DNA from: Paenibacillus sp. FSL R5-0912
GTDB lineage: Bacteria > Bacillota > Bacilli > Paenibacillales > Paenibacillaceae
DNA: 64,000 nucleotides
Assembly: GCF_000758605.1 (NCBI RefSeq)
Contig: NZ_CP009282.1
Coordinates: forward strand, 6,882,001 to 6,946,000
Reading direction: 5' to 3'
The position numbers were made by a program, and so were the translations under genes. Shown here in pieces: positions 1 to 9,145 of the stretch (position 1 is the first letter of the stretch; the number at the start of each line of letters is the position of its first letter). The notes below the pieces were generated by a model. The model worked only from the letters and a program-made list of their open reading frames with translations. It made no database searches and was not told where the DNA came from.

Positions 1-310
1 CCGAACAGCAGGAAGCGCCTACCCAGTTGCCGAACTCTGCAAACGCACTCCAACCCATGTCATCAATGACCTCTATAGGAAAACCGCACATAGTGCTCAC
101 AATGCTCCTCAGGACCTCATCGTCCATGCTGAGTATGATCTCACCACGGACATCGCCTGTCATCCCTACCATAACCGATACTTTATCCGTATTTACAAAA
201 GCCAGCTGTTCAGAAGGCGAACCTGCACGAAACACATAACCCAAGTGGGTGACCAGCACTTTTTGTATCCCTGCAATAACGATGTCTAGATATCCGGACT
301 GTATATGCAT
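1..310 (-). CDS. cheX: CheX-like chemotaxis phosphatase (partial, C-terminus outside window)
   Basis: The first 103 codons of a minus-strand gene are visible; the rest lies left of the window. The start ATG at 310 has a GGAGAT ribosome site. The protein contains a serine, three residues, glutamate, two residues, asparagine arrangement (in SAFAEFGN, near its visible end), which matches the [D/S]-x3-E-x2-N active-site signature of the CheC/CheX/FliY family that dephosphorylates CheY-P. It starts 24 bp after the stop of a CheY-like gene, so the two are probably co-transcribed and act as regulator and phosphatase. Family assignment rests on this motif and context; the second copy of the motif, if any, is outside the window. 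Confidence 0.75.
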   Translation of the reverse strand, partial: MHIQSGYLDIVIAGIQKVLVTHLGYVFRAGSPSEQLAFVNTDKVSVMVGMTGDVRGEIILSMDDEVLRSIVSTMCGFPIEVIDDMGWSAFAEFGNWVGASCCS

Positions 311-334
311 ATTATCGGCATCTCCTCTCTCTTT

Positions 335-691
335 TTACAATTGATTTTCTACGGCCTGTAATAACCGGTCTGCCTGAAACGGTTTGACCACAAAATCCTT
401 CGCCCCGGCCTTCATGGCCTCCATAACCATAACGGTCTGTCCCATGGCACTGCACATAATAATCTTGGCCTTGGGATCAATCGCGATAATATTTTTTACG
501 GCCGTTACCCCATCCATATCCGGCATAGTAATATCCATAGTTACTACATCCGGCCTCGTCTGCTGGTACACTCTGATGGCTTCCGTTCCATTAACTGCTT
601 CTCCCACAATTTCATGGCCCTTGGACTCCAGTGCTGAGCGCACCATCAGCCGCATGAAGGCCGCATCATCGGTAATCAATATTTTCGCCAT
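335..691 (-). CDS. CheY-like single-domain response regulator
   Basis: A 118-residue receiver domain with no output domain. The acidic pair is D8-D9, the phospho-acceptor is D53 (in TMDITMPDMDG), the switch residue is S81 and the conserved lysine is K103 (VVKPF), so it should be phosphorylatable. The start has a good AGGGAG site. Such stand-alone receivers act by protein-protein contact, usually on the flagellar switch or a signalling partner. The CheX-like gene 24 bp downstream would supply the phosphatase. It is CheY-like rather than certainly the main CheY, because no cheA or flagellar genes are visible. Confidence 0.88.
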   Translation of the reverse strand: MAKILITDDAAFMRLMVRSALESKGHEIVGEAVNGTEAIRVYQQTRPDVVTMDITMPDMDGVTAVKNIIAIDPKAKIIMCSAMGQTVMVMEAMKAGAKDFVVKPFQADRLLQAVENQL

Positions 692-780
692 ATCAGCACT
701 CCCTATCTGTTTTAGTTTCTATAGGGATGATTCTATATTGCATTCCTAATAGGAACATGACGAAATTATGAAAAAAAAAT

Positions 781-809
781 AAAAAAAAGCCTCAGCGAAA
801 GCTGAGGCC
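781..809 (-). terminator. Rho-independent terminator after the 820-1047 gene
   Basis: GCCTCAGC and GCTGAGGC arms (789-796, 801-808) with a GAAA tetraloop; on the minus strand the stem is followed by a run of eight T. It separates the TIR-like two-gene unit from the CheY/CheX pair. Confidence 0.9.
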
Positions 810-819
810 CTCTGTCTAT

Positions 820-1047
820 TTATGCGAATGATGGCTTGTTATTATCAACTTTGCCGCTGACCAGCTTCTTGTACTCGTCGTCTCCGCCCTCCAGAGAAGG
901 CGCTAAATATACATTAAGCGCGGATGGAGAGAGCTTGGTGCCGGATTTGCGTCTGGAACGGCCTTTGCCTCCCGCACTGTTACCGTTACCGCCCGCAGAC
1001 CGGCGGACGCTACTAGAGACACTAACTGCATTCTTCATATTCTTCAT
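820..1047 (-). CDS. Small basic protein downstream of the TIR-like gene, unknown function
   Basis: A 75-residue protein. The N-terminal half is rich in Ser, Gly, Arg and Lys and looks disordered; the C-terminal half is more ordered and acidic (around LEGGDDEYKKLVSG). No known family was recognised. It starts 4 bp after the stop of the TIR-like gene and ends at a strong terminator, so the two almost certainly share one transcript and may be translationally coupled. A start at 1038 (third residue later) is also possible. Being the only partner of a putative effector, it could be an inhibitor, adaptor or nucleic-acid binder, but that is inference from position and charge only. Confidence 0.6.
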   Translation of the reverse strand: MKNMKNAVSVSSSVRRSAGGNGNSAGGKGRSRRKSGTKLSPSALNVYLAPSLEGGDDEYKKLVSGKVDNNKPSFA

Positions 1048-1051
1048 CCTG

Positions 1052-2053
1052 TCAGTCCCCTTCCACTAGATGATTGACGGTACGGAACAAATCACGGTTA
1101 TAGGCAACCACTGCTGTAAGATCCTCTGCCGATAATCCCCCGCTTCCGGAGAAATGTACAGAAATCACGTGGTTCTCCCCTAAAGGATAGCATAGGATAT
1201 ATACCTCCGCAACTTCCGTACGCTGTAAGAAAGTCCATTCCTTAGCCAAATAAGCATCCAGCACACCCGGTTTTCCGCTTCCGTCTTCGGAGGTCGAGAA
1301 CGGATAGATATGCCCGCGGCCTACATTGCCGCCCACCTGTTTCAGGCCTTCCCCCTCTTCGGCCCGCCACATGGCGGCTCCGATCACCCGGCAATCCTCC
1401 GGAGGTATGAATGAATTACGGACGGCTTCGCTAAGCGCCTGATAGTTCTCACCCGGCTGGGGAGGCGTCACATTATTATTATATTGCCAAAAGAAGTGAA
1501 GGATACTTTCTTTTCGCCTAAGCTCTGCTCTAAGTTGCTGGAGCTCAACAGCCGGATCATGGTACATCCCCTGTCCCTGAATGCTGTCGATAATCTTGCC
1601 GCAGCTGACATCCACCGCCGCTGTAACATTCTCATGCTGCCACTCGTATTCCAGCGGCGTCAGCCCCGACAGATCGGACAACAGGTGGTACTCTTCCACG
1701 TTCTCCCCCGGAATCAGATCGCTGCGCGAAGGTACCTGATCCGGCAGCAGGCAGAAGACCCGGCCACGCCGTAATCTGGACCAGAACAAACCCATTTCAA
1801 ACTGGGTGTTATCACGGGTTACATAATAATATTTACCCCTGATCCGGGCCACATCATCAGGCGAGAACACGAATACGGCAAAGTCACTGATATCCAGATT
1901 CCGCTCCAGCGCCTCCATCGTATATTCATTCGGCCGGAAAGCAGCAGCATACCAAGGATGAACTTCTGCAGTCCGCTTCAGCTGCTCGTGGATGGCCCTG
2001 GCGTAGCGGATGGATTCTCTGGAGGATCCAATGAATAATCTAGGTCTGATCAC
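1052..2053 (-). CDS. TIR-like nucleotide-binding protein (PF10137/Cap12-type) with GAF-like C-terminal domain
   Basis: A 333-residue protein. Residues 4-150 follow the pattern of the predicted nucleotide-binding TIR-like family PF10137: FIGSS near the start, SDFAVFVFSPDD at 56-67, then RDNTQFEMGLF at 80-90, where E86 fits the conserved glutamate of TIR NADases. Members of this family supply the TIR part of bacterial TIR-STING (Cap12) effectors, where they cleave NAD+. Residues 180-205 may form a helical linker. Residues 210-333 read like a GAF-type sensor (alternating strands, PLGENHVISVHF, then a terminal helix), a weaker call. The gene has only the small 75-residue protein as partner. Whether it is a defence effector or a housekeeping NAD/ADP-ribose protein cannot be told from sequence. 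The 224-bp gap to the divergent amidase gene holds its promoter. Confidence 0.75.
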   Translation of the reverse strand: MIRPRLFIGSSRESIRYARAIHEQLKRTAEVHPWYAAAFRPNEYTMEALERNLDISDFAVFVFSPDDVARIRGKYYYVTRDNTQFEMGLFWSRLRRGRVFCLLPDQVPSRSDLIPGENVEEYHLLSDLSGLTPLEYEWQHENVTAAVDVSCGKIIDSIQGQGMYHDPAVELQQLRAELRRKESILHFFWQYNNNVTPPQPGENYQALSEAVRNSFIPPEDCRVIGAAMWRAEEGEGLKQVGGNVGRGHIYPFSTSEDGSGKPGVLDAYLAKEWTFLQRTEVAEVYILCYPLGENHVISVHFSGSGGLSAEDLTAVVAYNRDLFRTVNHLVEGD

Positions 2054-2277
2054 GGCGGCACTCCTTTATCTGTTTCCCCAATATGTAATAATTATACAGA
2101 CATTTCCCCCTAAGGAATAGGGCTGCCAGTTATATTAAACAGCGAGATCCCGTAGTGTGAATTGTCGTTGTTATATGTATAAACGAATCATAATTATTCT
2201 TAATTTTAATTAATTATTGTTCTCCGGCCGATGAAACGGGTAATAGAAATTTATCTATCCGGGAAAAGAGGCTTTAT

Positions 2278-3423
2278 ATGAAAAGAATATTACATACCGC
2301 CGTACTGGCAGCCTGTCTGTTGACACCATATGCGCTGCCGTCTTCTGCTGCCCACGCTGCAGATACCTACACAGCCAAAGTATACGCGAACTCCCTGAAT
2401 GTTCGCAGTGAGCCTGCCGCAAGCGCAGCCATTACCGGCTCTCTGGCGGGAGGAGACGTCGTTACAGTCACGGAGGAGCAGCATGGCTGGCTCAAAGTGA
2501 GGGCCGGATCTGTATCCGGATGGGTCGCCGGGTATTATCTGAAGCGGACCAGCAGAGCTGCCTCTGCTGGAACCTCATCCGCCTCATCCGCCAGCACCTC
2601 CGTTAAGACCTCCTCCACCTCCAGCGGAACGGCTGTTGTCACCGCCTCTTCCCTGCGTATCCGGGGAGGCCCGGGAATAAGCTATGAGGTAGTCGGTTCT
2701 TTGCAGTCCGGGAATGCCGTTACCATTCTGCTCCGCCAGGACGGATGGTCAAGAATCCGTACAGCCGGAGGAGCTACCGGCTGGGTATCCACCCAGTACC
2801 TTGCCGGGGGAAGCGTCCCGAACTTAAGCACTGCCAGTTCAAATGCCCAGAACACCAGTGTAATAAGGAAATCCGGCAGCATCCGCGGCAAGCTGATTGT
2901 CGTCGATCCCGGTCATGGGGGCAGTGACCCCGGTATGCTCGGCACGACCTATGACACGATGGAGAAGGATCTTACCCTGCAGACCTCCCTATATCTCCGG
3001 GATTACCTGACCGCCAAAGGGGCCCGGGTAGAGCTGACCCGTACCCGTGGAGACCAGAAGCCAACGCTCTCCCGGCGGGTACAGCTCGGGCAGCAGCTAG
3101 GGGCGGATGCTTTTGTAAGCATCCATTATAATTCCTCCCCGAAGAATGTCTCCGGCACGCTGACCTTCTTCTATTCGGAGCAGAATGATCTCCGGCTGGC
3201 CCGGGCGATTGAAACCCGGCTTGGCGCAGGAATCGGCCTCCGGAGCAACGGCCTCTCCTTCGGCAACTATCATATTCTGAGGGAAAATCCGCTTCCCGCA
3301 GCCCTTATAGAGCTTGGGTTCCTCAGCAATCCATACGACGAGTCGATTGTCCGCAAAGCCGCTTATCAGCGGAAGGCTGCACAGGCTATCGCCGAGGGGC
3401 TGGCTGATTATTATCAATACTGA
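2278..3423 (+). CDS. N-acetylmuramoyl-L-alanine amidase with two SH3b domains
   Basis: A 381-residue secreted cell-wall hydrolase. A signal peptide (basic start, hydrophobic core, AHAADT cleavage region near residue 28) is followed by a bacterial SH3 domain (about 32-92, LNVRSEP), a Ser/Thr-rich linker, a second SH3 domain (about 118-177, LRIRGGPG) and an Amidase_3 catalytic domain (about 205-380). The zinc and catalytic residues are visible: DPGHGGSDPG, the glutamate in TMEKDLTLQ, SIHYNSS and the terminal LIELGFLSN glutamate. It cuts the amide bond between muramic acid and the stem peptide; the SH3 domains bind the wall. An AAAGAGG site precedes the ATG. It is convergent with the HD-GYP gene with only 17 bp between stops. 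Confidence 0.93.
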   Translation: MKRILHTAVLAACLLTPYALPSSAAHAADTYTAKVYANSLNVRSEPAASAAITGSLAGGDVVTVTEEQHGWLKVRAGSVSGWVAGYYLKRTSRAASAGTSSASSASTSVKTSSTSSGTAVVTASSLRIRGGPGISYEVVGSLQSGNAVTILLRQDGWSRIRTAGGATGWVSTQYLAGGSVPNLSTASSNAQNTSVIRKSGSIRGKLIVVDPGHGGSDPGMLGTTYDTMEKDLTLQTSLYLRDYLTAKGARVELTRTRGDQKPTLSRRVQLGQQLGADAFVSIHYNSSPKNVSGTLTFFYSEQNDLRLARAIETRLGAGIGLRSNGLSFGNYHILRENPLPAALIELGFLSNPYDESIVRKAAYQRKAAQAIAEGLADYYQY

Positions 3424-3440
3424 AAGGAAGTCATCTGAAA

Positions 3441-4445
3441 TTAGATAGTGATTTCCCGGATATTGAGTTCTTTTATTTTGCTGAGGTCGATATATTCATC
3501 GTTAATGCGGATGAGCGGAGTTTCGATATCATGCGGATTCAGATAGACGATCTCACCGACCCGGCCATCGGTTAATACTACCTCACGGCCAACAGTCCGC
3601 TTCACAATGTTCTCCAGAAAAACCGAAACAATATGCGGGTCCAGTGCGCCAAAGCTGCCTCTTCTCATCTGATCAACAATCATATGGAACGGCATAGCCT
3701 CATGATAGGGGCGTTTACTGGACATAGCATGAAAAATATCGGCAACCGCAATAATTTTGCTATAGGAATCAATCTGCTCTTCCTTCAGTCCAAGGGGATA
3801 TCCCTTGCCGTCATTTCGCTCATGATGCTGCAGTGCCGCCAGTGTGATGCGCGAGTTGGCTCCGGTGGTTTCTTTCAGCATCTCATAGCCGTAGATCGTG
3901 TGCTTCTTGACCAGGCTGAACTCTTCTTCTGTCAGCTTGCCGGGCTTGTTCAGAATCTCGGTAGGAATCTTCAGTTTGCCTACATCATGCAGAGTAGCCG
4001 CCGTGGACAGCACGGACAGGTCTGCTTCGTTCATATTTAACCATCTGCCGATCAGGGTGGACAGTACACCCACTCCAACGTTGTGCTGGTATGTATAATC
4101 ATCCTTGCCTTGAACCGAACTGAATAAAGCAAAAATATCAGGATTCCGGGAAATCTCCTGAATAACTGGAACGACATCCTTTCGGATATCCGCTAACGGA
4201 ATTTTCCGTGAAATCCGGTAAGATTCAAGCATCTCCTTCGAGCTATCCACTACACTGTTGACCATTTGCTGATAAGGGGGTGCCTGCTCTGCTTCATCCA
4301 TAAATATAATGTCAATTACATCAATTCTTTGTTTGCGGATGAGCTCCAGGTGTTCAACATTCAATTTGCTCTTGGCAGGAATAACTGTAACTCCGTATGC
4401 ATTAATCAGGTCATTCTTAATCGTTCTTCCCAGATAGTTGTCCAT
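3441..4445 (-). CDS. HD-GYP domain protein (probable cyclic-di-GMP phosphodiesterase)
   Basis: A 334-residue cytoplasmic protein. The N-terminal ~115 residues form an uncharacterised region typical of this subgroup; the HD-GYP domain occupies about 120-290. Metal ligands are present in HDVGKLKIP, KHTIYGYEML, HHERNDGKGYPLG and the later AVADIFHAM segment. The GYP signature is intact, so hydrolysis of cyclic-di-GMP is plausible. The last ~45 residues look like a small beta domain (REVVLTDGRVGEIVYLN). The gene stands alone with its own ribosome site (GGAAGG). Substrate is inferred from the family, not proven. Confidence 0.88.
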   Translation of the reverse strand: MDNYLGRTIKNDLINAYGVTVIPAKSKLNVEHLELIRKQRIDVIDIIFMDEAEQAPPYQQMVNSVVDSSKEMLESYRISRKIPLADIRKDVVPVIQEISRNPDIFALFSSVQGKDDYTYQHNVGVGVLSTLIGRWLNMNEADLSVLSTAATLHDVGKLKIPTEILNKPGKLTEEEFSLVKKHTIYGYEMLKETTGANSRITLAALQHHERNDGKGYPLGLKEEQIDSYSKIIAVADIFHAMSSKRPYHEAMPFHMIVDQMRRGSFGALDPHIVSVFLENIVKRTVGREVVLTDGRVGEIVYLNPHDIETPLIRINDEYIDLSKIKELNIREITI

Positions 4446-4546
4446 ACCTTCCAGCCCTCCCAGATAACCGAAACAATATATAAATTGCCCATATAGCTAT
4501 TATCGGTTTAACGCTGGAAAATGTTGAAAGGTAATTGGGCCTTCCA

Positions 4547-6127
4547 TTAGCCCTCCTCCTCTTGCTTACGGTACTCCCGCGGTGTCACTCCGGTCGATTT
4601 CTTGAAGACACGGCTGAAATATTTCTCATCTTCATACCCCACCAGCTCCGCAATCTGCGATAGCCGTAGATTCGTATTCTGCAGCAGCGTCTTCGCCTTA
4701 TCCATTCTGAGGCCGGTTAAATAATCCGACAGATTCTCCCCGGTGATCTGCTTGAATTTGCGCGACACGTTCTCCCTGCTGATGAAAAAGCGCTCCGCGA
4801 TATGCTGCAGCGTCATATCCTGCGCATAGTTCCGGTTCAGGTACTCTCTGATCTCCAGCACAAGTCTGCTGCCCTGAGCCTGCGAGCTGCCTTTGGACAG
4901 GCGCTGCAGCAGAGCCTTAAGCTGACTCTCCCAGTTCTCCACCGAGAACAGCCCCTGCGAGTCATAACATAATTCTAGGCTGATCTCCTCCTCCGGCCGC
5001 CAGCGCTTCAGAACAGCACAGATCTCCTCCTGCTGATGGAGGAAGCTGCTCTCCGTAAGCAGCGGTAAGCCGGCAAGCTCACGGGCCCACTCCTCCACAA
5101 CCCGCTCCATCCGCTCCAGATCACCCGACAATACCGCGATTCTAAGCTTGTCCAGCTCCATATCCAGGGCGTAGTCTTCTTCAGGCCCACTCTCCCCCCC
5201 ATCTGCTCTACAGAGATGTATCCGTCCATCACGCTGAAGAAGATTCCGTTCCTCCAGCCCTTGGCGTGCCTGGGCAAAAGCAGGCTGCAGCCCCTCCGGC
5301 AACGGGTTCAGCAGGCTGAGCCCAATATCCACCTGGACGCCATACGCCTGGCGGATCGATTCATTCACTCCGTTCAGTACCGTCTCCGCCTGTTGAACAG
5401 CATTCCACAACAGAATCACAAGCTCCCCCCCGCTCTGCCAGCTGCGGAAGGCATAGCCGCTGTAGTCTGGTGCCATAACCTCATTGCAGACATTGGCCAG
5501 CACAAAAGCCGTCAGCGCCACATCGCCATGAAATCTCTGCAGCAGACGGCAGTCTGCACCTTGCATCGAGATGACAGCCACTCTGCAGGAGGCTGCTCCA
5601 ATCGGCATCCCCAGCTCTTCGCTGAGCGCCAGCTTCAGCTCCTGAAAGGAGGCATGCCCGTAGACCAGATCGGACAGCACCTTGTCCCAGTAGAGCGGAC
5701 GCAGCACGTTCAGCTGCATATTCTGGCGCTGCGACTGCTTCCGCACCGCCTCCTCCTCCATCCACAGCTTAAAGGCATGCTCCGCCGAGGCAATCAGCTG
5801 CTTGCTGTTCAGCGGCTTCAGCAGATAATCAGTCCCGCCGTAGACAATGGCCGGCTTCACATAATTGAAATCCTGATACCCGCTGATGACAATGGTCTTC
5901 GTATTCGGATAATGCTTATGCAGCCATTCCAGCAGCTCGGCTCCGTCCATCAGCGGCATCCGCATATCCGTGAATACGATCGCCGGCTGATGCTCCTGCA
6001 TCACCCGGGTCGCTTCCTGACCATTGGTAGCCTCATATATCGCGGAGATATTATATTTGTCCCAAGGAACAAAATAACGGATGGCCTCCCGCACATGCTT
6101 CTCATCATCTACAATCAGCACCTTCAT
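4547..6127 (-). CDS. AraC-type response regulator (YesN family)
   Basis: A 526-residue transcription factor. The start MKVLIVDD at 6127 is preferred over an upstream in-frame ATG because AAAGGAG sits at the right distance. An N-terminal receiver domain (about 1-120) has the acidic pair in VDDE, the phospho-aspartate in VFTDMRMP and the lysine in LLKPL. A long central region follows, then two AraC helix-turn-helix motifs at the C-terminus (about 425-525; YFISRENVSRKFKQITG and the YEDEKYFSRVFKKSTGVTP signature). It pairs with the histidine kinase just upstream (112 bp) and very likely controls the divergent sugar importer at 8255-11413; the 30-bp motifs at 8156 and 10005 are candidate sites. 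Confidence 0.93.
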   Translation of the reverse strand: MKVLIVDDEKHVREAIRYFVPWDKYNISAIYEATNGQEATRVMQEHQPAIVFTDMRMPLMDGAELLEWLHKHYPNTKTIVISGYQDFNYVKPAIVYGGTDYLLKPLNSKQLIASAEHAFKLWMEEEAVRKQSQRQNMQLNVLRPLYWDKVLSDLVYGHASFQELKLALSEELGMPIGAASCRVAVISMQGADCRLLQRFHGDVALTAFVLANVCNEVMAPDYSGYAFRSWQSGGELVILLWNAVQQAETVLNGVNESIRQAYGVQVDIGLSLLNPLPEGLQPAFAQARQGLEERNLLQRDGRIHLCRADGGESGPEEDYALDMELDKLRIAVLSGDLERMERVVEEWARELAGLPLLTESSFLHQQEEICAVLKRWRPEEEISLELCYDSQGLFSVENWESQLKALLQRLSKGSSQAQGSRLVLEIREYLNRNYAQDMTLQHIAERFFISRENVSRKFKQITGENLSDYLTGLRMDKAKTLLQNTNLRLSQIAELVGYEDEKYFSRVFKKSTGVTPREYRKQEEEG

Positions 6128-6239
6128 TTCCAGCCGCTCCTTTCGGTTATGTCTGCACCCTTCTTCATTTATCACTCTATAATCAATAATTCATCGCGTT
6201 AAACATTCATACTGTAACTGTCTCTCCGGGAAGATGGCT

Positions 6240-8063
6240 TTATTCGCCTGGCCCCTCCAGCGGAATAATCAGGGTAACCGTAACCCCTTGACCCTCTTCA
6301 TTATGCAGCTGCATCTCCGCCTCGCTGCCGAACTGCAGCCGCAGGCGGGCCAGCACATTATACAGGCCGATCTCTTCGTTCTCAGGCCGGCCGCTGCTTC
6401 TAAGTCCGGCTGTAATCTCCTCCAGCCGTTCCGGGCTAATCCCCTTGCCGTTATCCTTGACGGCAAGAACCAGCCGCGACTGCCCTTCCAGCGTGCAGTC
6501 TATCCGGATGACGGCTTCGCGGATTCCGTCCGCGAAGCCGTGCTTGAAGATATTCTCCACGATCGGCTGGAGAATCATCTTGGGCAGGACCGTCTCCAGC
6601 GCTGCTTCCGCCGCATGAATCTCCAGGCGCAGATTCTCTTCGCCGAACCGCTCCGTCTGCAGAATCACATAATTCTGCACATGCTCGATTTCATCGCGCA
6701 GCGGCACCTGCGTCCGCTCCGTATTCATGGAATAGCGCATCATGCTGCCCAGGGAATAGATGAGATCATACACCTTCGGCGCATTATAGCGCAAGGACAA
6801 GCTGGCGATGGACTGCAGGGCATTGTAGAGAAAATGCGGATTGACCTGAGCCTGCAGCGCCTTCAGCTGATTCGTCTTGTTCGCCAGCTCCAGGCGGTAT
6901 TCCTTAACGATCAGGTCATTGATGGTCCGGGTCATGCCGGTGATCTTGCGGGTCAGCAGGCCGAATTCATCCTCCCGTTCGGCATCCATATGCGCATCCA
7001 GCTGGCCGATCTGCACCTTCTGGGTGAAGTTGATCAGCTTCTTAATCGGCCGGGTAAAGCCGATGGAGATGAGGACCGCGCTGATTCCCCCGATCAGGAG
7101 AAACAGCAGCCCGATCCCCATATTGAACCGGGTGATGATCCTCGCATCACCATACAGATCCTCGTAAGGCACCAGCTTGATGATGCTGCCGCTGAAGAGT
7201 GGGTCCTTGATATGCTTGTACATGACAATACCCTGGAAGCCGTCCTTTTTCCAGGTGAAATGCCCGCTGTCACTGTCTTCGGGAAGACGGCTCCATCCGG
7301 TCTCAACCGTTTTACCCACCCAGTCCGGATCAGAAGTGAACAAGGCCTTTCCCTGCTCATTCAGCACATACAGACGCTCCGTGTCCGAATTGTACATCGA
7401 TTTGACGATGCCCTCCAGCTCTTCAAGGCTGTAATCAATCGACAGATCGGCCAATACACTGTCGCTGGGCGTGCGGTAGATGGGAAAATGCGCAGTGAAG
7501 ACCGGAACGCTCCCCGGCTTCAGATTGGGGAAGCCGGACTTCACGCCGTATTGATGATCCATATGCGTCACTTCGATGTATGGCCGGTAGGTCCCCTCGG
7601 GATGCTCCGCCTTGGCATAATCTGCATTCTCTTCCCGGCGGAACAGTCCGCCCAGCAGCAGATTGGACTGCCGGGCCGCTCTGACGTAGAGATGGATCTG
7701 GAAGGTATTCCGGTCGGAGAGGAACAGATTGTACAGCTGGGTGGAGATCACGGCGCGGGTATCCGGCACAATCGTTCCATCAGGTACATGTTCATTGCTT
7801 TTGGCGGTAAGTAGTAGGGTATAGAAAGAACTGGGAACATTAATCCCGCTGTACAGCGACATCGCCTGCTGATTCATCCCGCTGAAGTAACTGCTGAGAT
7901 TCGCTTCCCCCAGCGTCAGCAGCTTCGTATTCTGCTTCACGGACTGCTCCGTAACCGACTGCTTGGTATAGAGATAGGAGAAGGTAACGGATATGCCTGA
8001 CGGAATCACTGACGCCAGCAGCACTAAGGCCATCAGCCGCGTCCGGATACTGTTTCTGAACAT
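6240..8063 (-). CDS. Sensor histidine kinase (YesM family)
   Basis: A 607-residue membrane kinase. TM1 lies at about 10-30, then a ~250-residue extracellular sensor domain, TM2 at about 285-310, a HAMP linker starting at TRPIKK, the HisKA_7TM-independent His_kinase block with NPHFLYN (phospho-acceptor histidine) and a HATPase domain with the N box (QPIVENIFKHGF) and G box (VKDNGKGIS). This is the usual plan of kinases that sense extracellular sugars or the binding protein of a nearby ABC importer. Its gene precedes the AraC-type regulator in the same operon and diverges from the importer genes. The signal is not identifiable from sequence. Confidence 0.93.
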   Translation of the reverse strand: MFRNSIRTRLMALVLLASVIPSGISVTFSYLYTKQSVTEQSVKQNTKLLTLGEANLSSYFSGMNQQAMSLYSGINVPSSFYTLLLTAKSNEHVPDGTIVPDTRAVISTQLYNLFLSDRNTFQIHLYVRAARQSNLLLGGLFRREENADYAKAEHPEGTYRPYIEVTHMDHQYGVKSGFPNLKPGSVPVFTAHFPIYRTPSDSVLADLSIDYSLEELEGIVKSMYNSDTERLYVLNEQGKALFTSDPDWVGKTVETGWSRLPEDSDSGHFTWKKDGFQGIVMYKHIKDPLFSGSIIKLVPYEDLYGDARIITRFNMGIGLLFLLIGGISAVLISIGFTRPIKKLINFTQKVQIGQLDAHMDAEREDEFGLLTRKITGMTRTINDLIVKEYRLELANKTNQLKALQAQVNPHFLYNALQSIASLSLRYNAPKVYDLIYSLGSMMRYSMNTERTQVPLRDEIEHVQNYVILQTERFGEENLRLEIHAAEAALETVLPKMILQPIVENIFKHGFADGIREAVIRIDCTLEGQSRLVLAVKDNGKGISPERLEEITAGLRSSGRPENEEIGLYNVLARLRLQFGSEAEMQLHNEEGQGVTVTLIIPLEGPGE

Positions 8064-8155
8064 GGGGGAACCTCCTGTAAGTTTTGCGGAAGAACCGCTT
8101 CTCTGATATAACCTTGCAGCAAAACTCGCTCCGGAAGCAACACGGCTGCAATATA

Positions 8156-8185
8156 ATCCACTTTTCTCATCATCAAATTGAGTGT
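8156..8185. promoter_or_regulatory. 30-bp conserved motif, copy 1 (candidate regulator site)
   Basis: This stretch begins ATCCACTTTT and ends TTGAGTGT. A second copy with identical length (30 bp) lies at 10005-10034 before the binding-protein gene. Both have CACTT-like and AAGTG-like ends in inverted orientation. Copy 1 lies in the divergent region between the kinase and the first permease, so a regulator bound here could act on both transcripts. The bound protein is inferred to be the AraC-type response regulator. Confidence 0.5.
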
Positions 8186-8254
8186 TGGCGATGGCCCGGG
8201 CTTTCTATAATGAAGCTGTGAACACGTTGAAATATTATACAAAGGAGATTCCAT

Positions 8255-9145
8255 ATGAGAAAAGCTCTGCGCTTGCAACGAGGCTGGGGACAGCAAATCG
8301 TATTTCTCGGCCCCTGTCTGCTCTTTTTCCTGACCATTGTAGTCACTCCATTCTTCCTCGGCTTCTACTACTCTTCCACCGACTGGAACGGGCTCGATCT
8401 GGACAAAGCGGTCTGGACCGGCGCGGCCAACTGGAGACGGATTTTTACGAACGACGATAAGTTCTGGGAGTCTCTGCTCTTTACGCTCCGCTTCACCGTA
8501 ATCTCCGTAGTGGCCGCCAATGTACTGGCGCTGCTGCTTGCCTTCATTCTGATGACGACGCTGAAGACGAAGAAGCTGCTGCGCACCATCTTTTTCATGC
8601 CCAATGTGATCGGCGGTATTCTGCTCGGCTACATCTGGCAGTTCATCTTCACCAAAGGCTTCGCCACGATCGGCGAGCTTACCGGGATTTCGTTCTTCCA
8701 GCTGCCTTGGCTGGGTACGCCCAGCACTGGATTCTGGGGTCTGGTCATTGTATTCGTCTGGCAGACTGCCGGGTATATGATGGTCATTTATATCGCGGCG
8801 CTGGCAGGTATCCCGAAGGATCTGGTCGAAGCGGCCAAAATTGACGGCGCCCGTGCCCCGCAGCTGTTCAAGAGTGTCTATGTCCCGCTGATTATGCCGG
8901 CGATTACGATCTGCCTGTTCCTGACAACCTCTAACGCGTTCAAGATGTTCGATCTCAACCTGTCATTGACCAAAGGCGGACCGGGGACCTCGACCCAGTC
9001 ACTGGCCTATAACATTTATGCGGAAGCGCTGATCAACAACCGTTATGGCCTCGGTACGGCCAAAGCGCTGCTCTTCTTCGCGGCTGTTTCACTGATCACG
9101 GTCACACAGGTCTGGCTTACCAAAAGAAAAGAGGTGTCGGCGTAA
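8255..9145 (+). CDS. Carbohydrate ABC transporter permease (MalF/UgpA type)
   Basis: A 296-residue inner-membrane permease with six predicted TM segments. The EAA-loop that docks the ATPase is visible as EAAKIDGARAPQLFKSVYVP near residue 190. An AAAGGAG site precedes the ATG. The stop overlaps the start of the second permease by one base (TAATG), so translation is coupled. The importer lacks its own ATPase gene, as usual for Firmicute CUT1 systems that share a common MsmX-like ATPase. The substrate is probably an oligosaccharide, by family. Confidence 0.92.
   Translation: MRKALRLQRGWGQQIVFLGPCLLFFLTIVVTPFFLGFYYSSTDWNGLDLDKAVWTGAANWRRIFTNDDKFWESLLFTLRFTVISVVAANVLALLLAFILMTTLKTKKLLRTIFFMPNVIGGILLGYIWQFIFTKGFATIGELTGISFFQLPWLGTPSTGFWGLVIVFVWQTAGYMMVIYIAALAGIPKDLVEAAKIDGARAPQLFKSVYVPLIMPAITICLFLTTSNAFKMFDLNLSLTKGGPGTSTQSLAYNIYAEALINNRYGLGTAKALLFFAAVSLITVTQVWLTKRKEVSA

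Noticed and set aside
4266..4496. Frames opposite the HD-GYP, kinase and response-regulator genes (for example 5216-6202 and 6234-7814, plus strand)
   Set aside because: Long open frames opposite GC-rich genes are expected by chance; they lack ribosome sites and recognisable domains.
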